The notes beneath the pieces are model-generated. The model did no database searches. It saw nothing but the letters and a program-made list of their open reading frames with translations, and was not told where the DNA came from. A DNA stretch of 64,000 bases, taken from contig JAGFNW010000013.1 of the NCBI GenBank assembly GCA_017592665.1, forward strand, positions 1-64,000, in the 5' to 3' direction. The DNA comes from Streptosporangiaceae bacterium NEAU-GS5. GTDB lineage: Bacteria > Actinomycetota > Actinomycetes > Streptosporangiales > Streptosporangiaceae. Below are positions 25,628 through 33,757 of this stretch, one piece after another. The first letter of the stretch is position 1. Every line of letters starts with the position of its first letter. Made by a program: the position numbers and the translations under genes.

Positions 25628-25778
25628 CTGCCAATTCCCCTTCGGTCGATGCGACCAGCGTTCGACCGTCCTCTTGTCACGCCATTGACTTCGCCTTGCC
25701 GACCGGTGCAAGAGCCGGCAAGAACCCTGGCGCGGTAGGCGAATCGGGTTACAGTCGCGATTGAGAAGGGAGCGCCGA

Positions 25779-28700
25779 ATGGACGGCAGCCCGGAGATCC
25801 TCATTCTTGGCGGCTTGGAGGTTCTCGTCGGCGGTCGACCGATCCCGGTGGGCGGGGGACAACGGTCGGCGATTCTCGTGATCCTGGTTTTGCACCTGGG
25901 TCAGGCCGTGACCACGGACCGGCTTATTGAGGAATTATGGGCGGGCCGGCCTCCGTCCAGCGCGCTCAACACCCTGCATGCTCAGGTCTCGCGGCTGCGC
26001 CGTGCTTTGAGCGAGGCGGGCGCCGACCCGGGGCTCGTCCGGTCCTCGGGACACGGATACCGCCTGATGCTCGACTCGTCGCAGGTCGACGCGGTCCGAT
26101 TCGAGGAACTGATCATGGCGGGGCGCGAAGCGCTCGCGCGGCGGGACTGGGAGCCGGCCGCCGCGGCGTTCGGCCGGGCTCTGCATCTGTGGCGCGGCAC
26201 TCCGCTGACCGACTTCAGCACCGCGGCTTGGGCTCAGTGCGAGGTCATCAGGCTGGAGGAACTGCGCCACGCGGCCGAGGAGAGCCGGGCCGAGGCGGAG
26301 CTGGCGATGGGGCGGCATGTGGAGTTGCTGCCCCGGCTCGAACATCGCGTGGCGGCACATCCGCTGCGTGAGCGGTCGGCGGCCCAGCTCATGATGGCGC
26401 TCTATCGATCGGGACGGCAGAGCGACGCGCTCGCCGTCTACGAACGGATCAGGCAGGTCCTGGCGGCGGAGCTTGGGGTGGATCCCGCCCCCAGCCTGCA
26501 GCGCCTGCATATCTCGATCCTGAACCACGAGCCGGCGTTGGGCAGCGACGATGCGTCGGCCCGCCCTGCCGGGATCTCCGAGCGGATCAGCAACCTGCCG
26601 CCCCGCAATCCCGTCTTCTCGGGACGCGCAGACCTGCTGGCTTCCGCACAGCGGGAATTGGCCTCCTCGCCCGGACGCACGGTCGCCTTCTTCGGCCTGA
26701 GCGGAGTGGGCAAGACGCAGCTCGCCCTGGAGTACGCACACCGATGGGCCGACTCCTATCAGGTCATCTGGCGGGCATCTGGACCTACTCAGGTCACGCT
26801 CGACGAAAGCCTGGCCGAACTCGCCGTCCGGCTGGGAGTGCCGCGGCAGGCCGATCGCACGGAGATGGCAGGCGCACTGGTCAGCCGGCTGGCCACGGTG
26901 CGCCGCTGGCTGCTGATCATTGAGGACCTCGACGAGGCGGACGGCATGGTCGAGCAGCTGCTGCCCCCGGCCGATGGCGGCCACGTCGTCATCACCTCAC
27001 GCAACCGGGCCTGGGGACGGCTGGCGGTGCCGCTTCCCGTCCTGCCCTTCTCCCGTCAGGAGTCGCTGGCCTTCATGGCACGTCGCCTCACGCGTGCGTA
27101 TGAGCCGGCCGCCGCAGCGGCGCTGGCCGAGCAGCTCGGGGATTTGCCGGTCGCGTTGGAGCAGGCCGCGGCATACGTGGAGCAGACCGGAATGGGTCTC
27201 GCGGAGTACGGCGTCCTGTTCCAGCGCCGCGCCCGGCGGTTGCTGCGTCGTAGCGTCGGTGCGGACCGCTTCACACCGGCCTGGCAGCCGGCGTTCGACC
27301 TGATCGGTGCGACTGTTCCCGCCGCTCTCGAACTGCTGCGCCTGTGCGCCGTACTCGACCGGAAAGGAACCTCGCTGGCCCTGCTCCGCCGCGGTCCCGG
27401 GTCGCTGCCCCCGGCGCTGCGGGCGGCAGTGCTCGACGAGTTGGAGCTGGAAGACGCGATCGCTCAGTTGCTCAGGCATTCGCTGATCGACAGGGACGGA
27501 GATCGCCTGTCGATGCATCCGCTTGTGCAGATGGCCGCCCGTGACGCGCTGTTCGCCGACGAGCCGCACGGCCGGCACGAGTGGCTGTCACGATCTGTCG
27601 CCGTTCTCGCGCTCGCCGCGCCCGCCGACTGCGACACCCCGGCCAGCTGGGGCCGATGGGACGAGGTGGTCCCGCACTTGATCGCGATCATCGGCCAGAT
27701 CGGCGCGGCTGATCCCGTGCCCGAAGAACTTCCGCGGGTGCTGTCCGCGGCGGCCGACTATCTCACCACCAGAGCGTCGTTCGATCAGGCCGGTGTGTTC
27801 CTGGAGGCCGCGCTGGAGCTGGCCCGCCGTAGCGTGGGGGAGCATCCCGACCTGGCGCTGATCCTCACCGAACGCGGCCGGCTGCAGGAGGTGGTCGGCC
27901 ACGTCGCCGAGGCGCGCACGACGCAGGAAGAGGCGCTGGCGCTGGCCGAGAAGGTCTATGGCGCGGACCACCCGTTCGTCGCGCACGTGCTCAAGAGCCT
28001 CGCGGACGTGCTCACCTGTCTGCGCGACCTGCCGCACGCCGAGCGGACGCTGCGCCGGGCGCTGACGATCCTGGAGAGCTCGCCGGACGGGGATCGGCGC
28101 GAGACCGCCGCCGTGCTGCGTGACCTGGGATTTGTCGCCTGGGCGGCCGGCGACCTGCGCTCGGGCGTGAGCTGGCTGACGCGTGCGCTGACGGAGTTCC
28201 GGATTCTGCACGGCGCGGAGCATCCGGCCGTCGCCCACGCTCTGTCGGGCCTGGGCCTCATACAGCAGGACGCCGGCGACCTCGCGCAGGCGGCCCGGTC
28301 GCAGCTGCAGGCCGCCTCCCTGCTGACCGCCGTCTACGGGCGGGAGCATCCGGATGTCGCCCACACGCTCGACAAACTCGGATATGTGCTCCGTCTGCTC
28401 GGCAGACTCGCCGAAGCAGAGGCGGCTCATCGGGAGGCCCTGACGATCCTCGAGTCCTGCTACGGTGCGGCCCATGGCGAACTCGGCATGCCGCTGACCA
28501 ATCTCGGTCTCGTCCATCAAGACCGGGGCGAGGCCGCGGCCGCGGCGGAGTGTCAGCAGGCCGCGTGGCAGGCGTTCGTCACCGCGTTCGGCGCCGATCA
28601 TCCGCACGCGCATCTGGCGCTTCGGCGGCTGGGCATGGCACGGCTCCTCCAGGGCGACGCCGAGGAGGCGCGCCGCTTGCTGGAGCGTGCTCTGGAAGGT

Positions 28701-28862
28701 ACGGCGCTGGCCCTCGGCGGCGCGCATCCCGACGTCGGCCGTACGTTGCTGGATCTCGCCCGTGCCCATGAGGATCTCCACGACGCCGATGCCGCGGCCG
28801 CCTGTCATGTACGCGGCACCGAAATTCTGCGTGCCGCCTACGGAGAGCAGGCCCTGCCCTAG
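25779..28862 (+). CDS. SARP/AfsR-type regulator: winged helix, BTAD, NB-ARC and TPR
   Basis: 1027 residues. The N-terminal OmpR-like DNA-binding domain is about 5-95 (LGGLEVLVGGRPIPVGGGQR, then LIEELWAG). BTAD follows at about 100-245. An NB-ARC NTPase comes next, with PVFSGRADLL, Walker A GLSGVGKTQLALEYAH near 310, Walker B RWLLIIEDLDEAD near 380 and LGDLPVALEQAAAYVEQTG. The last ~330 residues are kinesin-light-chain-like TPRs of 42 residues with HPDVA or HPFVA at each turn. It is a one-protein signal integrator. ATG at 25779 follows GAAGGGAG. Codon 53 is TTA, so translation may depend on the bldA tRNA. It likely controls the enzyme genes downstream. Confidence 0.92.
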   Translation: MDGSPEILILGGLEVLVGGRPIPVGGGQRSAILVILVLHLGQAVTTDRLIEELWAGRPPSSALNTLHAQVSRLRRALSEAGADPGLVRSSGHGYRLMLDSSQVDAVRFEELIMAGREALARRDWEPAAAAFGRALHLWRGTPLTDFSTAAWAQCEVIRLEELRHAAEESRAEAELAMGRHVELLPRLEHRVAAHPLRERSAAQLMMALYRSGRQSDALAVYERIRQVLAAELGVDPAPSLQRLHISILNHEPALGSDDASARPAGISERISNLPPRNPVFSGRADLLASAQRELASSPGRTVAFFGLSGVGKTQLALEYAHRWADSYQVIWRASGPTQVTLDESLAELAVRLGVPRQADRTEMAGALVSRLATVRRWLLIIEDLDEADGMVEQLLPPADGGHVVITSRNRAWGRLAVPLPVLPFSRQESLAFMARRLTRAYEPAAAAALAEQLGDLPVALEQAAAYVEQTGMGLAEYGVLFQRRARRLLRRSVGADRFTPAWQPAFDLIGATVPAALELLRLCAVLDRKGTSLALLRRGPGSLPPALRAAVLDELELEDAIAQLLRHSLIDRDGDRLSMHPLVQMAARDALFADEPHGRHEWLSRSVAVLALAAPADCDTPASWGRWDEVVPHLIAIIGQIGAADPVPEELPRVLSAAADYLTTRASFDQAGVFLEAALELARRSVGEHPDLALILTERGRLQEVVGHVAEARTTQEEALALAEKVYGADHPFVAHVLKSLADVLTCLRDLPHAERTLRRALTILESSPDGDRRETAAVLRDLGFVAWAAGDLRSGVSWLTRALTEFRILHGAEHPAVAHALSGLGLIQQDAGDLAQAARSQLQAASLLTAVYGREHPDVAHTLDKLGYVLRLLGRLAEAEAAHREALTILESCYGAAHGELGMPLTNLGLVHQDRGEAAAAAECQQAAWQAFVTAFGADHPHAHLALRRLGMARLLQGDAEEARRLLERALEGTALALGGAHPDVGRTLLDLARAHEDLHDADAAAACHVRGTEILRAAYGEQALP

Positions 28863-29389
28863 CGATCGGCTTTGGCGGCGGCCTGGACCATTTCGAGGAA
28901 TTCCTCCCATGGGAAATGTCCTCCTGGGTCGGTGTGGTCGCCGCGCCGATAGGCCGCGGAAACGTCGGCGTGACCGACGATGCCCCGGGCCCCCGATTTC
29001 AGCTGGTCGACGGAGAGATGCATGACCGGGATCGCGTACGCATGACACCACTGCGCCACGACCTCGGCCGCACGGACGAGAGCGGCACGGGACAAACCGT
29101 TGAGCCATTCCTCCCGGGTCCGGCGGGCATGCCCGGCGATTTCCAGTTGCAGACCGTCGCCGTTCGCACCGGGCGCCGCCCATGCCGTGTCATGGTCGGC
29201 CACGCAATGAACCGCCGAATCGTCGTCGACGCAGACGTGCGCCGAGACTTTGTTGTCGGTGAACGCGAAGTATCTGGCGACCGCTTCGGCGGTGGTCGAC
29301 TTTCCGGGCGCCTCCATGTCGTGTATCACGATCACGCGTATCGGGGTTCTCCGCCCGGGGGTGAACCAGCGCGCGGGTGTCTTGACCAT
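28859..29389 (-). CDS. N-acetylmuramoyl-L-alanine amidase, PGRP/Amidase_2 family
   Basis: 176 residues, almost entirely the zinc amidase domain that cuts the lactyl-peptide bond of peptidoglycan. RVIVIHDMEAPGKSTTAEAV gives the first zinc His, HDTAWAAPGANGDGLQLEIAG and GIVGHADVS follow, and HTDPGGHFPW is the C-terminal ligand/active-site motif. There is no signal peptide (MVKTPARWFTPGRR), as in phage endolysins or intracellular/lysis-released enzymes. ATG at 29389 is preceded by GGAAGGGAG. It is convergent with the SARP gene: both stops lie in one CTAG palindrome. Divergent from the amylase gene. Confidence 0.88.
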   Translation of the reverse strand: MVKTPARWFTPGRRTPIRVIVIHDMEAPGKSTTAEAVARYFAFTDNKVSAHVCVDDDSAVHCVADHDTAWAAPGANGDGLQLEIAGHARRTREEWLNGLSRAALVRAAEVVAQWCHAYAIPVMHLSVDQLKSGARGIVGHADVSAAYRRGDHTDPGGHFPWEEFLEMVQAAAKADR

Positions 29390-29472
29390 TGGACGGCTCC
29401 CTTCCGCCGCGGACTCGGCCGGCCGTAGACCGACAGTAGGAGCGCGCCGATATCGGCCACCCCAGGTGGGGA

Positions 29473-29489
29473 CCAAGGGCTTTCCCTGG
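29473..29489. promoter_or_regulatory. dyad CCAAGGGCTTTCCCTGG in the amidase/amylase divergent region
   Basis: A near-palindrome with arms AGGG/CCCT, 84 bases before the amidase start and 90 before the amylase start. The half-site TTCCCTGG recurs in the other divergent intergenic region of this cluster (33465-33543), so it may be the binding site of a shared regulator such as the adjacent SARP protein. The rest of the 190-base gap shows nothing clear. Confidence 0.35.
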
Positions 29490-29578
29490 TCTTGGCCGCG
29501 ACCACTTGTGGGCGGGACCGGTCTCGCTCAAATGTGGCTTGACGAAGGCGGGAACGCAGGTCGCAGGGAGGACCGCAC

Positions 29579-31597
29579 ATGAATAACATCCAGGAGATCC
29601 TCGACGCTCCGGCTCCGCGCAGCATCTGGCAGGCGCCATGGCCGATCCGCGCCGACTATCGGCCGTCGCCCGTCGATTGGCGGCGCGAGGTGTTCTATTT
29701 CCTGTTACCGGATCGGTTCAGCGACGAGCGGGCCGACCGCGCTCTGTTGGACCGGGCTTATCCGGCCGCACGCAATCGCCCCCCGGGGTGGCGATGGGAT
29801 GAATGGGCGGCGTCAGGAAAGAACCGCTTCCAGGGCGGCACGCTCCGCGGAGTCACCTCACGGCTGGACTATCTTCGGGACTTGGGCATCACCGCGCTGT
29901 GGATCGGCCCGGTGTGGAAACAGCGGGCCACGACCGCGGCGCCGGAAGAGCCGGACACGCCCGACGACTACCACGGCTACTCGATTCAGAATTTCCTCGA
30001 CGTGGATCCGCGATTCGGGACCCGCGCCGACCTCGTCGAACTGGTCGACGAGGCGCATCAGCGCGACATCAAGGTCATCCTCGACGTGATCTTCAATCAC
30101 ACCGCCGAAACCTGGGACTACCTCGGCGACCCCGGCGGACCCGAATATGCGATCCGCCCGCCGTTTCGGCGCGATCCCCGGTACGCCTTCGGAGCATGGC
30201 GGGACGGCCGCGGCGGGCGTCTGGCGCGTGACGCCGCCCCCACCGGCATCGAGGAGGGGGTCTGGCCGGTCGAGCTACAAGATCCAGGGGCGTATTCGCG
30301 GGCCGGCGGCGACGGCAAGGGATTCGGTGAAGGGGCCTGGGACGACCCCCTGGCGCAGCCTCGGCTGACCGACTGGTTCAACCGGGACCTGGATCAGTCG
30401 CGGGCGCTGCAGACGATGATCCGGATCTGGTCGTACTGGGTGGCCCTGCTCGGTGTCGACGGCTATCGGGTCGACACGCTCAAGCACGTGAGCCTCGACG
30501 ACGCGCGCCTGTTCTGCGGGGCGCTGCGGGAGTTCGCCGACGGGCTCGGGATGGCGAACTTCCTGATCGTCGGCGAGGTGGGCGGTGGAGACGAGATCGA
30601 GCAGTACTACCTTGACACGATCGGCCGGAACCTGACCGCCGTGCTCGAGACCGGTCAGACCCGCGCCGAGCTCCGGCAGGTGGCGCTGGACAGGCAGGAT
30701 CTGGCGTCCGACTTCTTCGGGAGATTCCGGCTGGCGTCGGGGACGCACCGATTCCTCGGATCGGCTTACATGGCGTCCAGCGAAGATCACGACTGCAACT
30801 GGATCAGCCCGCAGGTCCGCTTCTGGGCGGGCGACAGCCATGGTCCGGAGCCCGACCCCGAAAAGGGGCTGATCGCGGCCGCGCTCGTGCTGTTCGTTCT
30901 GGGCATCCCGTGTCTGTACTACGGGAGCGAGCAAGGCCTGACCGGGCCGGAGATGCGCGAGCGCAAGTGGCTCCCGGAATGGGGTGTGTCGAATGCGTCG
31001 GGCGACCGGTTCCTGCGTGAGGCGATGTTCGGGCCGGAGCATCCGCGCAGAGCAGGGGCGGCGGGCATGCCCGCGCCAGGACAGCCGTTGGACGACCACG
31101 CGCTGTTCGACCCGGGCGTGCCTGGCTTCGGCCCGTTCGGCAGCACCGGGCAGCACGTGTTCGACCCCGACTTTCCGCTGTTCCGGCGCATCCGGATGCT
31201 GCTTCGCACCCGGGCCGACCATCCGGCGCTGAGCGTGGGCAGGCAGTATCTGCGTGAGATCGCGGCACCGGGGGGCGGCTTCGCCTATCCGCAGCGGGAC
31301 GACGTCATCGCCTGGTCGCGAATCCTCGCCGGCCATGAGGCGCTGTGCGTCGTCAACCCCGGTCTCACCGAGTCTCGCGTGGTGCGGGCCCGGGTCGACG
31401 CCGTCCTGAACGAGCGGACCCCGGTGTTCACTGTGGTGGCCAACACCGCGGACATCGACGGGGTCACCAAGCATCCGGTCGGATCGCACGTGGACGTGCG
31501 ATCCGACCCGGACAGCACACGCTATGTCGAGTTGCTGGACGTGCCTCGTGCTTCGGTCCTCGTGCTCACGAATGATCCTCGTCAGGGTGCCAGGTGA
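29579..31597 (+). CDS. GH13 alpha-amylase-family glycoside hydrolase
   Basis: 672 residues. The GH13 (beta/alpha)8 barrel shows region I DVIFNHTAETWDY, region II GYRVDTLKHV with nucleophile Asp, region III FLIVGEVGGGDE with acid/base Glu and a region IV candidate SSEDHDCNW. GIPCLYYGSEQGL also fits. It acts on alpha-glucans, and specificity is not readable. There is no signal peptide: the N-terminus is MNNIQEILDAPAPRSIWQAP. Codon 43 is a rare TTA. It overlaps the convergent GMC oxidoreductase by 16 bases. Part of a cluster of signal-less enzymes next to the SARP regulator. Confidence 0.88.
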   Translation: MNNIQEILDAPAPRSIWQAPWPIRADYRPSPVDWRREVFYFLLPDRFSDERADRALLDRAYPAARNRPPGWRWDEWAASGKNRFQGGTLRGVTSRLDYLRDLGITALWIGPVWKQRATTAAPEEPDTPDDYHGYSIQNFLDVDPRFGTRADLVELVDEAHQRDIKVILDVIFNHTAETWDYLGDPGGPEYAIRPPFRRDPRYAFGAWRDGRGGRLARDAAPTGIEEGVWPVELQDPGAYSRAGGDGKGFGEGAWDDPLAQPRLTDWFNRDLDQSRALQTMIRIWSYWVALLGVDGYRVDTLKHVSLDDARLFCGALREFADGLGMANFLIVGEVGGGDEIEQYYLDTIGRNLTAVLETGQTRAELRQVALDRQDLASDFFGRFRLASGTHRFLGSAYMASSEDHDCNWISPQVRFWAGDSHGPEPDPEKGLIAAALVLFVLGIPCLYYGSEQGLTGPEMRERKWLPEWGVSNASGDRFLREAMFGPEHPRRAGAAGMPAPGQPLDDHALFDPGVPGFGPFGSTGQHVFDPDFPLFRRIRMLLRTRADHPALSVGRQYLREIAAPGGGFAYPQRDDVIAWSRILAGHEALCVVNPGLTESRVVRARVDAVLNERTPVFTVVANTADIDGVTKHPVGSHVDVRSDPDSTRYVELLDVPRASVLVLTNDPRQGAR

Positions 31598-33402
31598 GCT
31601 GCCAGCCGCATCGCCAGGGCCGCCAGCGTCAGTGAGGGGTTGGCGGCCGGAGATGTCGGGAAGACCGAGAGGTCGCAGACGTAGAGATTGTCGAATTCGG
31701 GCACTTTGAGATCGCTGTCGACGACGCGGGGCGCCCCCTCGGCGCCCATCCGCAACGTGCCCGCTTCGTGGCCCACGGCGCCGAGGCCCGCGGCCTTGAC
31801 GCCGTCCCTGAATTCGCCTTGCAGGGCGTCGACGACCTGCCGCGAGAGGTCGAGCACGGTCGCTCCGAGGTCGGGCACCATCGGGTGATGCATGTCGATG
31901 ACCGTCCGGCCGGTGCGACCTGGCCCCTTTCCGAGCGCCACCGAATTCTCATCCTCAAGTGGAACGGCGGGGAAGAACACGACGACGCCCGGCATCGAGC
32001 CATGATCGAGCGCCTCGGCATCCTCATCGACCCAATACTGGTTGAAATCGGCGCCCAGTTCCACGACGACGTTGAGGGGGACGCCCCTGTCCCGGTCGCC
32101 GACGGCCGTCTGAAAGACGATCTTGGTCGCCATGTCGGCGTCGAAATATTCCGAGGTGTGTGGGATGACGAAGCGCTGATAGTACGTTTGATGGTCGGTG
32201 ATGCCCCGCCCCATGAGTGGGTTGTCATATCCCCATTCGGGGTCCGCTTCGGCCGACGTCAACATGATCACCGGACTTTCGACAGTGCCGGCGGCCAGGA
32301 TCACCGTCCCCCCGGGCTTGACCAGGTAAGCGCGCTTCTGCCCGCTGATCCGGTCCACCGCGTTGACCTGGCCGATCCGGTCACCGTCCCGGGTCAGGTG
32401 GGTCACTTCGTGATTCAGGTTGACGTGGAACCGCTTTTTCCACGGCTGCCTCAGCCGGTCTTCGAAGAGCAGCGCCGCGGTCGAGAATATCGCGGAGGGT
32501 ATTTCGAGCTTCCGCACGGCCACGCGCTCCACGGCGAGGCCGGCGGGCACCGGAGTCAGTTCAGGTTTGAGGTGGGCCAGCGCTTGCATGACCTTCCGGC
32601 GGAAGTCGTTCATCGGCGGTAGCGTGCCGTTGAGGAGATCGCGCGCCCGGGAGTACCAGGTGCGGGTCAACTCCTTGCGGACCTCGTCCGGCCAGCCCCG
32701 GAATTCCACGGGTGTCATCTCCGGGATGAGCGCGCCCCAGAAGATCGAGCGGCCGCCCAGGCAGAAGCCCTGTGCCACGTCCATTTCTGGATTGCGCCCC
32801 GGAGTCGTGTACCGCTTCGTGCGGTAGTCGTACCAGAGTTGCCAGACGGCCTGGTTCGTCTCCGGCGCCGGGCCGTGCAGCCGCGGCAGATTGCCCACGT
32901 GCGTAGGGAAGAGGAACCCACCCGCCTCCAGGACCAGAATCGACACGTCGTCGTCCGTCGCGTGCGCCCGCATGAGCCGATGCGCGGCGATTCCACCGCC
33001 CATCCCGCTCCCGATGATCACGTAGTCGAACGGCTCGGCATCGCTGACCGGTGGGAAGTGCAGCCGCGCCGGGAGGGGGTTCTCCGGCGCGAGTTCGTCG
33101 GGCGGCTCGAACACCTCCGGCATCGTCCCCGGCATGGACACCCGCAGTTCACCCGCCGCGAGGTCCGCCGCGGAAACCGGTCGGTCATCGTCGCCTCCCT
33201 CCCATCGCCCGTCGCAGAAGAACTTGAACCAGAAAGGCCCGGCCGGCTGGAGGCTGACAATCCACTCGTCGTTGTCGCCGTCGTACACGGCGGGAATGCT
33301 CTCGTTCCAATTGTCGAGGCTGTGGTAGATCGCCAGTCGGCTGGCGGGACGGACCACTCCACCGGTCAGCACGATCCGGAAGTCGCCGGCCATCGGGTTC
33401 AT
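31582..33402 (-). CDS. GMC-family oxidoreductase with N-terminal carbohydrate-binding-like domain
   Basis: 606 residues. Residues 1-100 (FRIVLTGGVVRPASRLAIYH, then PFWFKFFCDGRWEGGDDDRP) resemble an immunoglobulin-fold starch-binding or glycogen-binding module. From about 125 a GMC flavoprotein begins with FDYVIIGSGMGGGIAAHRLM. FCLGGRSIFWGALIPEM follows, and the C-terminal half ends with HEAGTLRMG and NPSLTLAALAMRLA. Such enzymes oxidise sugars or alcohols with FAD. The fusion suggests a glucan or oligosaccharide substrate, consistent with the overlapping convergent amylase gene. ATG at 33402 is preceded by AAAGGG. No signal peptide is seen. Confidence 0.85.
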   Translation of the reverse strand: MNPMAGDFRIVLTGGVVRPASRLAIYHSLDNWNESIPAVYDGDNDEWIVSLQPAGPFWFKFFCDGRWEGGDDDRPVSAADLAAGELRVSMPGTMPEVFEPPDELAPENPLPARLHFPPVSDAEPFDYVIIGSGMGGGIAAHRLMRAHATDDDVSILVLEAGGFLFPTHVGNLPRLHGPAPETNQAVWQLWYDYRTKRYTTPGRNPEMDVAQGFCLGGRSIFWGALIPEMTPVEFRGWPDEVRKELTRTWYSRARDLLNGTLPPMNDFRRKVMQALAHLKPELTPVPAGLAVERVAVRKLEIPSAIFSTAALLFEDRLRQPWKKRFHVNLNHEVTHLTRDGDRIGQVNAVDRISGQKRAYLVKPGGTVILAAGTVESPVIMLTSAEADPEWGYDNPLMGRGITDHQTYYQRFVIPHTSEYFDADMATKIVFQTAVGDRDRGVPLNVVVELGADFNQYWVDEDAEALDHGSMPGVVVFFPAVPLEDENSVALGKGPGRTGRTVIDMHHPMVPDLGATVLDLSRQVVDALQGEFRDGVKAAGLGAVGHEAGTLRMGAEGAPRVVDSDLKVPEFDNLYVCDLSVFPTSPAANPSLTLAALAMRLAAHLAP

Positions 33403-33757
33403 TTGCGCGCCCTTTCTCGATGCCTGGGCGCCCGACACTAGGTCGGCGATACCAGACGGCACCTCAGGGAATGGCCGAGGGAAATCCCTGGCGACCGGCG
33501 CGAATTCGAATTTCCTGGGGAGAACACCGGCTGATTCCCTGGGCTCGGCCCGGGGGCGGGCACCGCCATAAAGGCCTAGATTCGGCAGCACCCGGCAGGC
33601 GGCAGGCGGCGGCCTTTGGCGGCAGGTGCTCGGCCTTTCGCCCGTGGCGGAGGAACAGCCGCCCATTCGAGCCGATCGGTTCGGTAATCGGCGTTCACTT
33701 ATCCCGGCCGCCCCGACGTGTATTCGTCGTAGCCGGCCAAACCAGAGAGGAGTTCCA
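33403..33757. promoter_or_regulatory. 355-base divergent intergenic region with repeated TCCCTGG motifs
   Basis: No gene is seen. CAGGGAA at 33465-33471, the dyad AGGGAAATCCCTGG at 33478-33491, TTTCCTGGGG at 33511-33520 and ATTCCCTGGG at 33534-33543 are copies of the motif also found at 29473-29489. The motifs cluster within 80 bases, about 60-140 bases from the GMC start. The rest (33600-33740) is GC-rich with direct GGCAGGCGGCAGGCGGC repeats at about 33594-33611, and CAGAGAGGAG before the protease start is its ribosome site. Confidence 0.4.

Noticed and set aside
25628-25804. N-terminal extension of the LuxR/AAA regulator to 25804
   Set aside because: It would overlap the divergent SARP start and is Arg-rich without family similarity. 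ATG at 25627 has a good ribosome site.
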